From Orbaceae bacterium ESL0721 (GTDB taxonomy: Bacteria > Pseudomonadota > Gammaproteobacteria > Enterobacterales > Orbaceae): 64,000 nt of DNA. Positions within the stretch are counted from its first letter, which is position 1, and each line of letters opens with the position of its first letter. Positions 47,935 to 55,642 of this stretch are shown one piece after another. Both the position numbers and the translations under genes were made by a program. Under the pieces are notes generated by a model that was not told the DNA's origin, made no database searches, and saw only the letters and a program-made list of their open reading frames with translations. The stretch covers positions 248,001 through 312,000 of the forward strand of contig JAQTHZ010000001.1 of assembly GCA_029433365.1 (NCBI GenBank), in the 5' to 3' direction.

Positions 47935-48552
47935 ATGAAAATATTATTAAGAATTTTACTTTTATGGTGTCAATTATCACCTGCGCTAGCGGCAATACCA
48001 CAGGAAGCTAAACAGTACCAACGTGAGCTAACACGTAATGCTAAGGCGATTATGGGAATTAATGCCCCAGTCTCCCTTTTTGCTGCGCAGATTCATCAAG
48101 AATCACGCTGGAAAACAGATGCTAAATCTCCCGTTGGAGCACAGGGATTAGCCCAGTTTATGCCCGCAACAGCCAAGTGGATTGCGGATACCTATCCGAA
48201 AATGCTAGGTTCTAATCAACCTTATAACCCATCGTGGGCACTGCGAGCATTGGTGCAATATGACGATTGGCTATATCAGCGCATTAATAATACTGCTACC
48301 ACTTGCGACCGCTGGGCATTTACCCTATCTGCATACAATGGCGGCCTTGGTTGGGTTAATCGTGATCGTAATCGGACGGCACGTGAGCAGAAAGATATGA
48401 CACATTACTGGGGTGTGGTAGAAAATATTAATGATGGACGCAAACCGATTAACTTCAAAGAAAATCGCGATTATCCGATCAAAATCATCTATCAACATCA
48501 ACCTTTTTATATTGCCGAAAATTGGGGTTTAGGAGTATGTAACGATGATTAA
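47935..48552 (+). CDS. Lytic transglycosylase endolysin (SLT domain)
   Basis: A 205-residue secreted lytic transglycosylase that cleaves the peptidoglycan glycan strand. An N-terminal signal sequence (LLRILLLWCQLSPALA) precedes the lysozyme-like SLT domain: FAAQIHQESRWKTDAKSPVGAQGLAQFMPATA with the catalytic Glu in HQESRW, then AYNGGLGWVNRDR. Length and order fit the endolysin of BcepMu-like phages. The exported form suggests a signal-arrest or Sec-released endolysin. It overlaps the Rz-like gene by 8 bases. Confidence 0.92.
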   Translation: MKILLRILLLWCQLSPALAAIPQEAKQYQRELTRNAKAIMGINAPVSLFAAQIHQESRWKTDAKSPVGAQGLAQFMPATAKWIADTYPKMLGSNQPYNPSWALRALVQYDDWLYQRINNTATTCDRWAFTLSAYNGGLGWVNRDRNRTAREQKDMTHYWGVVENINDGRKPINFKENRDYPIKIIYQHQPFYIAENWGLGVCNDD

Positions 48553-49000
48553 TACTTTATGGCAATTTGTAAAACAGTCCTTCATTACTAATAAGTATTC
48601 TTTCTTGCTAGGTTTAGCACTAATTGTAATCTACCAGTTAGGTCTTAATAATGGTAAGGAAATTGCAAAACAGGAATATATGACAATACAAACACAGCAA
48701 TCGGCGGATGCCCTTAATCAATTTATTAATGGCACCAAGCAATTAACGCAAGCAGCAAATGAAGCCAGTCGTGCGTTATTGCAGCAACTCGTAGAAAGGA
48801 AAGTTTATGATGAACAGTCAACCAAAGCACTACAAGAGGCACTTAATAAAACATCGGATAGTCGCAGTGTTTGTGTGTTTAATGACAGTGTCTTGCAGTT
48901 CATCGACGCAGCCCGCGCACGTGCAGTACGTGCAACAACCGATGGTATTGCCAGCGACGTTAGCAGTACCGTGCGAAATTCCCTTGCAGCGCAAAAATAA
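48545..49000 (+). CDS. Inner-membrane spanin (Rz-like)
   Basis: A 151-residue type II membrane protein: one N-terminal transmembrane helix (SFLLGLALIVIYQLGL) and a long periplasmic helical region rich in Gln and Ala (QSADALNQFINGTKQLTQAANEASRALLQQLVERK), the usual shape of an i-spanin. It starts inside the endolysin gene and contains the start of the lipoprotein partner in the +1 frame. i-spanins link with o-spanins to fuse membranes at lysis. Confidence 0.85.
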   Translation: MINTLWQFVKQSFITNKYSFLLGLALIVIYQLGLNNGKEIAKQEYMTIQTQQSADALNQFINGTKQLTQAANEASRALLQQLVERKVYDEQSTKALQEALNKTSDSRSVCVFNDSVLQFIDAARARAVRATTDGIASDVSSTVRNSLAAQK

Positions 49001-49118
49001 TACGGCAGATGGTTTAGCAGAAACATTAAAATTGCTCTATGACCAATATGGTGAGTGTGCAGGACGATTTGCCGAAGTACTGCGTTATATTAATGAGGTA
49101 AACAATGGACAACGCTGA
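48807..49118 (+). CDS. Outer-membrane spanin lipoprotein (Rz1-like), overlapping Rz
   Basis: A 103-residue reading frame starting within the Rz-like gene in the +1 frame and running 118 bases past it. A basic N-terminus and hydrophobic IVAVFVCLMTVSCSSS give a lipobox (TVSC), and the mature part has a Pro-containing stretch (QQPMVLPATLAVPCEIPL), typical of o-spanins. The C-terminal 50 residues beyond the overlap extend it past the classic short Rz1. Partial nesting is a known spanin architecture. Confidence 0.85.
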   Translation: MMNSQPKHYKRHLIKHRIVAVFVCLMTVSCSSSTQPAHVQYVQQPMVLPATLAVPCEIPLQRKNNTADGLAETLKLLYDQYGECAGRFAEVLRYINEVNNGQR

Positions 49119-49305
49119 TTTAGCAGCTAGATATGAAATGGAAAATAGAGAACATGCTCTTGCAAAGCATAAAATAAAAACGGGGATATCAAGTTTATAT
49201 TGTCGGCTTTGTAATGAGCCTATTCCGGAATCAAGGCGGCAAATAATTGTAACGGATCTATGTATTGACTGTGCTGCAATTGAAGAAAAAAGGAATAGAA
49301 AATGA
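49105..49305 (+). CDS. TraR/DksA C4-type zinc-finger protein
   Basis: A 66-residue protein with a C-x2-C...C-x2-C zinc finger (YCRLCNEPIPESRRQ and LCIDCAA) after a short helical N-terminus, as in the TraR/DksA family of RNA-polymerase secondary-channel regulators. Its start overlaps the o-spanin stop by 14 bases and its stop overlaps the next start, so it is within the packed late operon. It could alter host or phage transcription in the late phase. Confidence 0.85.
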   Translation: MDNADLAARYEMENREHALAKHKIKTGISSLYCRLCNEPIPESRRQIIVTDLCIDCAAIEEKRNRK

Positions 49306-49604
49306 ATTTTACTGATCTCAATTTTAATTTTGGGCTTGTACAATGGCTAGTAACTGCAGCAATCGCCATTTACTCGTGGTTAATGAGTCGTCAGGCTGCC
49401 AGTTCTAAAGAATTATTAGAACTCCGTACACGCATTGTGTCGCTTGAGAATCAAATCAAACACGTACCCACCCAACATCAAGTGACCCAATTGATTGAAA
49501 AGTTAGGTCGAAATGAAGCGCATTTATCTGGGTTATCGGATCGAATTTCTGGGCTAGCTCATCAATTAGATACTATTAATCAATTTCTATTAAAGAGCAA
49601 GTGA
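49302..49604 (+). CDS. DUF2730-family phage protein
   Basis: A 100-residue protein with one N-terminal transmembrane helix (LVQWLVTAAIAIYSWLMS) and a coiled-coil soluble part (ELRTRIVSLENQIK and ISGLAHQLDTINQFLL). It fits DUF2730, common in Mu-like phages between lysis and packaging genes. Function is unknown. It overlaps the zinc-finger gene by 4 bases. Confidence 0.82.
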   Translation: MNFTDLNFNFGLVQWLVTAAIAIYSWLMSRQAASSKELLELRTRIVSLENQIKHVPTQHQVTQLIEKLGRNEAHLSGLSDRISGLAHQLDTINQFLLKSK

Positions 49605-49610
49605 GGGGTT

Positions 49611-49907
49611 ATGAGCTACGCTGAATTTTTAAAAGAGGATCAACGACTTGTTATTCTGCGTATTTTAAATGAAATGCCATCTTATAGCAGCAACTCAAGC
49701 ATTATCTATAGTGTACTTGAGCAATACGGACACGCATTAAGCCGTGATCAAGTAAAAACGCATATGCAGTGGTTGGCTGAACAAGGACTAATCAATATTG
49801 ACATTCTCGGTTTAGTGTTTGTTGCCCATTTAACAGAGCGTGGCGCAGATGTAGCAACAGGTAAAGCTATTGTACCAGGTGTAAAACGTCCTGCTGCGGG
49901 AGCATAG
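49611..49907 (+). CDS. Winged-helix phage protein (VpaChn25_0724 type)
   Basis: A 98-residue protein matching the small winged-helix family seen just before DUF3486 in Mu-like phages: DQRLVILRILNEMPSYSSNSSIIYSVLEQYG, RDQVKTHMQWLAEQGLI, then HLTERGADVATGK. The residues resemble ArsR-type DNA-binding domains. It may regulate or support packaging; this is inferred from position only. Confidence 0.82.
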   Translation: MSYAEFLKEDQRLVILRILNEMPSYSSNSSIIYSVLEQYGHALSRDQVKTHMQWLAEQGLINIDILGLVFVAHLTERGADVATGKAIVPGVKRPAAGA

Positions 49908-49909
49908 AT

Positions 49910-50458
49910 ATGGGGCGAAAATCAACGATTAACAAATTAGATCCAGAAGTCAGAACCTATATTGAAAAACTATTACGTTCTGACCAGTTAACGCTTGATG
50001 AGATGATTGCTGAACTACAAGCAAAGTTTCCTAGCGGAGAAACACCGAGTCGTAGCAGTTTACATCGTTATCAAAAAGGTTTTAACGAAATGACAGCTAG
50101 CTTGCGTGAAATTGAAACCGCATCACGAATTCTAGTTGATGAGCTTGGTGATAATGTTGATGATAAGTCTGGCGCTTTACTAGCGCAAGCCGTTACAACT
50201 CTTGCCACACGAGCTGCCTTTAAAGCGCACGAATCAGAAGATATCACTATCAAAGAAATTAGCTTTTTGGCCAAGGCAGCAAAAGAGTCAATGCAAGCGC
50301 GTCAATTGAGCTTTAAAGAACGACAAGAGATTGAAAAGGCAGCACGAGAAAAATTGTTGCGTGAACAAGAATCAAATCTTAACAGTGTTGCTAAGGCACA
50401 AGGACTTGATGAAGAATCAGTACTGTTCTGGAAAGAAAGAGTATTAGGAATTAAATGA
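49910..50458 (+). CDS. DUF3486 protein, probable small terminase subunit
   Basis: A 182-residue helical protein of the DUF3486 family (Mu gp27 type). The N-terminus GRKSTINKLDPEVRTYIEKLLRSDQLTLDEMIAEL contains a helix-turn-helix, and RSSLHRYQKG is characteristic. In Mu-like phages this gene directly precedes the large terminase and likely recognizes the packaging site. It overlaps the terminase start by four bases (ATGA). Confidence 0.85.
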   Translation: MGRKSTINKLDPEVRTYIEKLLRSDQLTLDEMIAELQAKFPSGETPSRSSLHRYQKGFNEMTASLREIETASRILVDELGDNVDDKSGALLAQAVTTLATRAAFKAHESEDITIKEISFLAKAAKESMQARQLSFKERQEIEKAAREKLLREQESNLNSVAKAQGLDEESVLFWKERVLGIK

Positions 50459-52137
50459 TGAAAAAGTTGGCGTCAACAGTGAGAGAGGTTGAATGGGATG
50501 AATTACCGCCTAGAGCACGTGATATTCCAGAAGGATTTAATCCTTTAGCTAATGGCGTATTGATGAAACATCAAATCGAATGTTTAAAAATTAAAACAGC
50601 TATTCTTGCAATTCCAAAAGGTCGCCGAACTGGCATCACTTTTTCATTTGGTTTTGAGGGTGTATTAACTGCGGCAGCTCGTAAATCGGCTGGTGGCATG
50701 AATGTATTTTATATTGGTGATACAAAAGAAAAAGGCCTTGAGTTTATAGGTTATTGTGCAAAATTTTCAAAAGTCATTGCTGAACAACAATCATCATTGG
50801 TTTCAAATATCGAAGAGTTTCTATTTGAAGATCAGGACGAAAAAGGTAATACCCGTAATATCACAGCATATCGTGTTCGCTATTCGTCTGGTTTTCAAGT
50901 TACCGCGTTATCATCCCGCCCTGCAAATATTCGTGGTTTACAAGGTTTAGTGATTATCGATGAAGCGGCTTTTCATCAAGATGTTCAAGGCGTTTTAGAT
51001 GCAGCGACGGCACTATTAATTTGGGGTGGGCGTATTATTGTTATTTCATCACACAATGGTAAATCAAATCCATTTAATCAATTTATTATCGATATTGAAA
51101 ATGGATTATACGGCGATACCGCAAAAACTTATCATGTCACATTTGATGACGCAGTTGAAAACGGTTTATATGAACGTGTTTGTTATATGAAGAGTGAAGA
51201 GCCAACCATTGAAGGTAAAAAGAAATGGTATATGACTATTCGAAATTCATATGGACCCAATAAAGCTGCGATGAGTGAAGAATTGGATGCGATCCCTCGT
51301 GATGGTCAAGGTGTTTGTATTCCAGGTGTTTGGATTGAACGCGCAATGCGAGAAGAACGACCCGTTGCTCGTTTGATTTGTGGGGATAACTTTGCTGCTA
51401 AAGATGAGTTAGATCGTATTGCATGGTGTGATAACTGGATTAAGCAAGAAATAGAGCCATTAATTCTATTACTGAATAATCAAAATGAACACGTATTTGG
51501 TATGGACTTTGCAAGACATCGCCACTTTTCAGTGATCTGGCCCATGGCAATAGAACAAAATTTAATGCGTAAAGTGCCTTTTTCAGTTGAACTCCACAAT
51601 GTGCCTTCAGCTCAGCAACAACAAATTCTCTATTTTATTATTAGTAAACTACCTCGCTTGATGGGCGGTGCAATGGATGCAACAGGTCCTGGTATGGTTT
51701 TAGCTGAATATACCGCCGATAAATTTGGCCGACCATTTATTGCTGAAATCACACTTAATCGACAATGGTATGGGCTTTGGATGCCAAAATTTATTGCCTC
51801 TTTTGAAGATGGCACCATAGATATTCCTCGTGATCTTAATATCGAACAAGATTTGCGAGCAGTACGAGAAGTTGATGGTATTCCAATGGTACCGAAATTG
51901 GAAAGAAAGGATTTAAAAGATCCTGATTTTGTACGACATGGTGATTCCGCGCTCGCCGGCTGTTTAGCTTGGTATGCAACAATCAATAAAACAACGCAAA
52001 TAGAAGGACAATCAACAGGTGAACGTGATATTTATCATCAACTATATGGTTATGTAAATGATTCATCATTTGGACAATTTACTGATACCGGTTTTGGAAC
52101 AGTGCGCGGCGGTAACGACTTTGGAGGATTTATTTAA
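50455..52137 (+). CDS. Large terminase subunit (Mu gp28 type)
   Basis: A 560-residue packaging motor and nuclease. The N-terminal ATPase domain has an adenine/Walker-A-like region IPKGRRTGITFSFGFEG near residue 52 and Walker B LVIIDEAAFHQD near 168, with WGGRIIVISSHNG as coupling motif. The C-terminal nuclease has HVFGMDFARHRHFSVIW with its metal-binding Asp, near 345. It cuts by headful packaging from the integrated phage end in Mu-like phages. Its stop overlaps the portal start. Confidence 0.92.
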   Translation: MMKKLASTVREVEWDELPPRARDIPEGFNPLANGVLMKHQIECLKIKTAILAIPKGRRTGITFSFGFEGVLTAAARKSAGGMNVFYIGDTKEKGLEFIGYCAKFSKVIAEQQSSLVSNIEEFLFEDQDEKGNTRNITAYRVRYSSGFQVTALSSRPANIRGLQGLVIIDEAAFHQDVQGVLDAATALLIWGGRIIVISSHNGKSNPFNQFIIDIENGLYGDTAKTYHVTFDDAVENGLYERVCYMKSEEPTIEGKKKWYMTIRNSYGPNKAAMSEELDAIPRDGQGVCIPGVWIERAMREERPVARLICGDNFAAKDELDRIAWCDNWIKQEIEPLILLLNNQNEHVFGMDFARHRHFSVIWPMAIEQNLMRKVPFSVELHNVPSAQQQQILYFIISKLPRLMGGAMDATGPGMVLAEYTADKFGRPFIAEITLNRQWYGLWMPKFIASFEDGTIDIPRDLNIEQDLRAVREVDGIPMVPKLERKDLKDPDFVRHGDSALAGCLAWYATINKTTQIEGQSTGERDIYHQLYGYVNDSSFGQFTDTGFGTVRGGNDFGGFI

Positions 52138-53621
52138 TGTTTAAATGGTTTAAAAGTAAAAAACCACAAATTGAAACAGGACGTGAAATTGCAGGTACTG
52201 GAGATGGTTATGACATTACTCACCCTTATTTAGGTGCACTTGCACTACCAGATGATAGTGTGCTAATGAACCGTGGTAGTGGTCGATTAGATATTTACAA
52301 AGAAGTGCTTAATGATGAGGAAGTTAAATCCGTTTTTGGTCAACGTCAAGATGCTGTGATTTCTCGTGAGTGGAAAGTTGAGCCGGGTGGTGATAAGCCA
52401 ATTGATAAAGAAGCTGCGGATGCCATGAGTGAGCTATTAAAATCCATCGGCTTTGATCGTGTCACAAAACTTATGCACTATGGTGTATTTTATGGCTATG
52501 CTGTTGCGGAACTAATTTATGGTATTAAAGATAATCTATATTGGATTGATGATATAAAAGTGCGTGATCGCAGACGTTTCCGTTTTACACCAAGAGGTGA
52601 ACTGAGATTATTAACACCAACAAATATGAACGAAGGTGTCACCTGTGAAACTCCTTACTTTTGGCATTACTCAACTGGAGCAGATCATGATGATGAACCC
52701 TATGGCTTGGGTTTAGCTCACTGGCTTTACTGGCCGAGTTTTTTTAAACGCAATGATATTAAGTTTTGGCTTATTTTTCTTGAAAAGTTTGGTATGCCAA
52801 CAGCAATTGGTAAATATCCTACTGGGGCAACACAGGAACAAAAAAAAGATTTACTTGCATTAACAAGAGCGATTCAAACCGATAGCGGTATTATCATGCC
52901 AGATGGAATGATCCTTGAATTATTGCAAATAACACGTTCAGGCGCTGGTGATTACAAAGCTTTTTACGATTCAATGAACGAAGCTATTCGCCGAGTGACA
53001 GTTGGGCAAATTACGTCATCAGGTGGCGCTTCAACCTCAATTGGTGGTAATGAATCACTTCAAGCTGCGGTACTAGCCTCAATTGCTAAATCGGACGCTG
53101 ATGTCATGTGTGAAAGCTGGAACCGTGGTCCTGGCACTTGGTTTACGCAAATGAATTTCCCAGGTGCTTTTGTGCCGCAAGTATCACGTATTTTTGATGA
53201 ACCGGAAGATCTTAAGTCACTGTCTGAACGAGATAAGAATATTATTGAATCAACAGGTTACCGCCCAACTCTTGCGTCTGTGCAAGATAGGTACGGCGGT
53301 GAATGGGAAGAAAAAGAATCGCCAGATCAAACTAATAAAAAAAATAAAGCTCTTGAATTTGCCGAAAAGCAAAATGATTATGCTCCTGCTTTACAATCAG
53401 CACGGTTAAATGTAGAAATGCAGCCAATAACTGATAAATGGATTAACCAAATTGCTGAATTAGTTAATAATGCTAAATCATTAGAAGAACTAAGGGATAA
53501 TCTATATAAGCTGATTCCCGACATGCAACTTGATCAATATGCCGAATTAATGGCCCAGGCTCTCACTGCAGCGAATCTAGCAGGTCGCACTGAATTGCTT
53601 GAGGATAGTAAACATGGTTAA
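52137..53621 (+). CDS. Portal protein (DUF935, Mu gp29 type)
   Basis: A 494-residue portal of the DUF935 family, forming the dodecameric ring at the capsid vertex. Visible: VFGQRQDAVISREWKVEPG, LMHYGVFYGYAVAELIY, FWLIFLEKFGMPTAIGKYP, and the ANG-like NESLQAAVLASIAKSDADV. The C-terminal region has a KESPDQ linker and helical tail. It lies between terminase and gpF as in Mu. Confidence 0.92.
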   Translation: MFKWFKSKKPQIETGREIAGTGDGYDITHPYLGALALPDDSVLMNRGSGRLDIYKEVLNDEEVKSVFGQRQDAVISREWKVEPGGDKPIDKEAADAMSELLKSIGFDRVTKLMHYGVFYGYAVAELIYGIKDNLYWIDDIKVRDRRRFRFTPRGELRLLTPTNMNEGVTCETPYFWHYSTGADHDDEPYGLGLAHWLYWPSFFKRNDIKFWLIFLEKFGMPTAIGKYPTGATQEQKKDLLALTRAIQTDSGIIMPDGMILELLQITRSGAGDYKAFYDSMNEAIRRVTVGQITSSGGASTSIGGNESLQAAVLASIAKSDADVMCESWNRGPGTWFTQMNFPGAFVPQVSRIFDEPEDLKSLSERDKNIIESTGYRPTLASVQDRYGGEWEEKESPDQTNKKNKALEFAEKQNDYAPALQSARLNVEMQPITDKWINQIAELVNNAKSLEELRDNLYKLIPDMQLDQYAELMAQALTAANLAGRTELLEDSKHG

Positions 53622-54840
53622 TGCGACTTATGGTTCTCTACCGTTTAAAGAGCAAATTGCGTTTTTCAGACGAAAAACCAATGTACCGACTAATAGCTAT
53701 ACCGATATCTATAATAACGAACATGATTATGCATTTGTCGTTGCTGGTGCCAATCGTAATGCGCTACTGAATGATTTCAGAACCGCGATCGATAAAGCCA
53801 TTAGCCAAGGCACAACACTTGAAGAATTCCGCAGAGATTTTGCTGAGATTGTTGAAAAACACGGTTGGAGTTATAACGGAAGCTTTAACTGGCGTACACG
53901 TGTTATCTATGAAACCAATTTAAATAGTTCATATCAGGCAGGGCGCTATCAGCAACTGCGAGATGCTAAATTTCCTTATATGGAGTATTTACACAATGAT
54001 TATGTCGAACATCCACGGAAATTACATGAAAGTTGGGATCACTTGGTGCTAAATTTTAATGATCCGTGGTGGAATACCCACTTTCCGCCCAATGGTTATG
54101 GCTGCCAGTGTCGTGTTCGTGGGCGAACTAAAGGCGATTTGAAGCGTATGGGTAAAGATGAACCAGATACAGCGCCAACCATTAATTATATTGATAAAGT
54201 AATTGGAGTAAATAGTGATAATCCACGTATTGTACGCGTCCCTGAAGGGATTGATCCGAGTTTTGAACATATACCAGGGCAATCAAGACTTGATAACTTT
54301 GTACCTAATCCATTAGATACAGATCCAACTCTTAAACGTGGTGTACCGTCAAACAAAGCAATGGATAAATGGCCAACAATTCGTGAAATAAGCAAAGATA
54401 GGTTATTAGAAAAAGGTTTGACCGAAGAAGATTATACAAATATTTTTCTTAATGAATTTGGTGCCACTCTCAATAATCCAGCTATTTTTAAAGATGTTGC
54501 GGGTGAAACGCTAGTAATTGGAAAGCAACTTTTCACCGTTAGCAAAACTGGTGAACTGAAAGTGACCAAACGTGGACGTGAGCAGTTTTTACTGTTACTT
54601 GCTGACTCTTTAAAACAACCGGACGAAATTTGGGCAAGAATGGAATACTTTGATCACTTAGAAAAATCAGTAGTTCGCCGACGGTATATTTCTCGTTTTA
54701 TGATTGATGGTGAAGTAAAACCTATGCTAGCGGTGTTTGAAGTCGGTGATGATGGATGGCTTGGTGTAACAACATTTGCACCCGACAACCCTGATTATCT
54801 AGAGCAGCTAAGGGTTGGCATTCGAGTTTATAAACGATAA
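53614..54840 (+). CDS. Head morphogenesis protein (Mu gpF, SPP1 gp7 family)
   Basis: A minor head protein of 408 residues, with the SPP1 gp7-like domain at residues about 60 to 190: RTRVIYETNLNSSYQAGRYQQL, HESWDHLVLNFNDPWWNTHFPPNGYGCQCRVR with conserved Cys pair. The C-terminal half is less conserved and may be a phage-specific addition. The start at 53614 (MVNATYG) overlaps the portal stop by 8 bases, preceded by GAGGA. Confidence 0.9.
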   Translation: MVNATYGSLPFKEQIAFFRRKTNVPTNSYTDIYNNEHDYAFVVAGANRNALLNDFRTAIDKAISQGTTLEEFRRDFAEIVEKHGWSYNGSFNWRTRVIYETNLNSSYQAGRYQQLRDAKFPYMEYLHNDYVEHPRKLHESWDHLVLNFNDPWWNTHFPPNGYGCQCRVRGRTKGDLKRMGKDEPDTAPTINYIDKVIGVNSDNPRIVRVPEGIDPSFEHIPGQSRLDNFVPNPLDTDPTLKRGVPSNKAMDKWPTIREISKDRLLEKGLTEEDYTNIFLNEFGATLNNPAIFKDVAGETLVIGKQLFTVSKTGELKVTKRGREQFLLLLADSLKQPDEIWARMEYFDHLEKSVVRRRYISRFMIDGEVKPMLAVFEVGDDGWLGVTTFAPDNPDYLEQLRVGIRVYKR

Positions 54841-54842
54841 AA

Positions 54843-54912
54843 AACTCAACCACTGCCACGGCTGAGTCTGTTGTGCGTGGGATTCGAGGTCTTGGCAGAG
54901 ACTGCCCGCACA
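54843..54912. other. GC-richer structured segment between gpF and gpG
   Basis: The 99-base gap stands out by higher GC content than its surroundings. Paired arms: ACTCA (54844) with TGAGT (54863); GTGCG.GG (54873) with CC.CGCAC (54905); and CTGCCA (54853) with TGGCAG (54893) as an alternative pairing across the two. No gene is supported. It could be an RNA element or small insertion. Confidence 0.4.
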
Positions 54913-54939
54913 TACAATAAATACAGTATAGGTGAAAAA

Positions 54940-55425
54940 ATGGCCGGTGTCACGATTGAATTCAGTGCTAATGAGGTACTTAATAAACTACTCAGTCTTG
55001 AAGAGACAATTAATAATCTGTCTCCAATATTTGAACATATGGGTGAAGCTTTACTTGATATTCATGATGCTCGTTTTAAATCCCAAGAGTCACCGGATGG
55101 TATACCATGGCAAGAACTATCACCTTGGTATAAAGAATCTAAACCCAAGCAACAAGATAAAATCTTAACATTGGATGGAGTATTACGCAGTACACTCCAT
55201 CCTCAAATTGAGGAAAATGTACTGCTATTTGGTACCAATGTACCATATGGCGCCATTCATCAATTCGGCGGCACTATCAAACCTGTGACAGCAAAAGCAT
55301 TAAATGTTGGTGATCGCCCAATTAAGCAAGTTGTCATTCCCGCGCGACCTTGGCTTGGTATTTCTGATAAAAATGAATTACTACTTGCCGATATAGTACG
55401 TGAACATTTAGAAAACGCGCTATAA
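54940..55425 (+). CDS. Virion morphogenesis protein (Mu gpG type)
   Basis: A 161-residue protein of the phage virion morphogenesis family. Visible are HDARFKSQESPDGIPWQELSPWYKES, TLDGVLRSTLHPQ, and the hallmark PYGAIHQFGGTIKP with PARPWLGIS near the C-terminus. Mu gpG is involved in head completion and tail joining. The open frame extends 23 codons upstream through the structured gap, but the ATG at 54940 has a TAGGTG site and the usual family start. Confidence 0.88.
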   Translation: MAGVTIEFSANEVLNKLLSLEETINNLSPIFEHMGEALLDIHDARFKSQESPDGIPWQELSPWYKESKPKQQDKILTLDGVLRSTLHPQIEENVLLFGTNVPYGAIHQFGGTIKPVTAKALNVGDRPIKQVVIPARPWLGISDKNELLLADIVREHLENAL

Positions 55426-55566
55426 CGCTTATTAAGCTATTTTATGTAATAGTAATATGATTTTACGACTCTACCACTGTCATCGCTTTATAAATGCTTT
55501 ATAATACGTTTTAGCGCTATTCCTTTCTGTTATTTCATTTCCAAAGTTATTTACATAATACAATTA

Positions 55567-55610
55567 TTATCTGTCCAAGTTCAGATTACCTTTTTCCCTA
55601 ACAAGATCAT
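55567..55610 (+). promoter_or_regulatory. Activator-dependent late promoter for the head genes (PI-like)
   Basis: Dyad TTATCTG-N8-CAGATTA (55567-55588), then GATCAT at 55605-55610, with the same spacing as the element at 47419. The shared block also includes CTG-Y-CC and GTTCA-R-ATTAC. The 217-base gap 55426-55642 holds this promoter and no gene. Confidence 0.75.
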
Positions 55611-55611
55611 G

Positions 55612-55638
55612 ATGCTCTATATCATTTTGATGGAGCAT
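55612..55638 (+). promoter_or_regulatory. Leader hairpin covering the protease ribosome-binding site
   Basis: ATGCTC (55612-55617) pairs with GAGCAT (55633-55638); GGAG in the 3' arm is the ribosome-binding site of the ATG at 55643. Same design as before the holin gene. Confidence 0.55.
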
Positions 55639-55642
55639 AACA

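Noticed and set aside
54880-54912. tRNA-like T-arm (GATTCGAGGTC) in the gpF-gpG gap
   Set aside because: No acceptor, anticodon or D-arm can be built around it.
54722-54913. Minus-strand reading frame over the gpF-gpG gap
   Set aside because: Opposite to a packed rightward operon, with no ribosome-binding site and no recognised similarity; shadow of gpF plus the structured gap.
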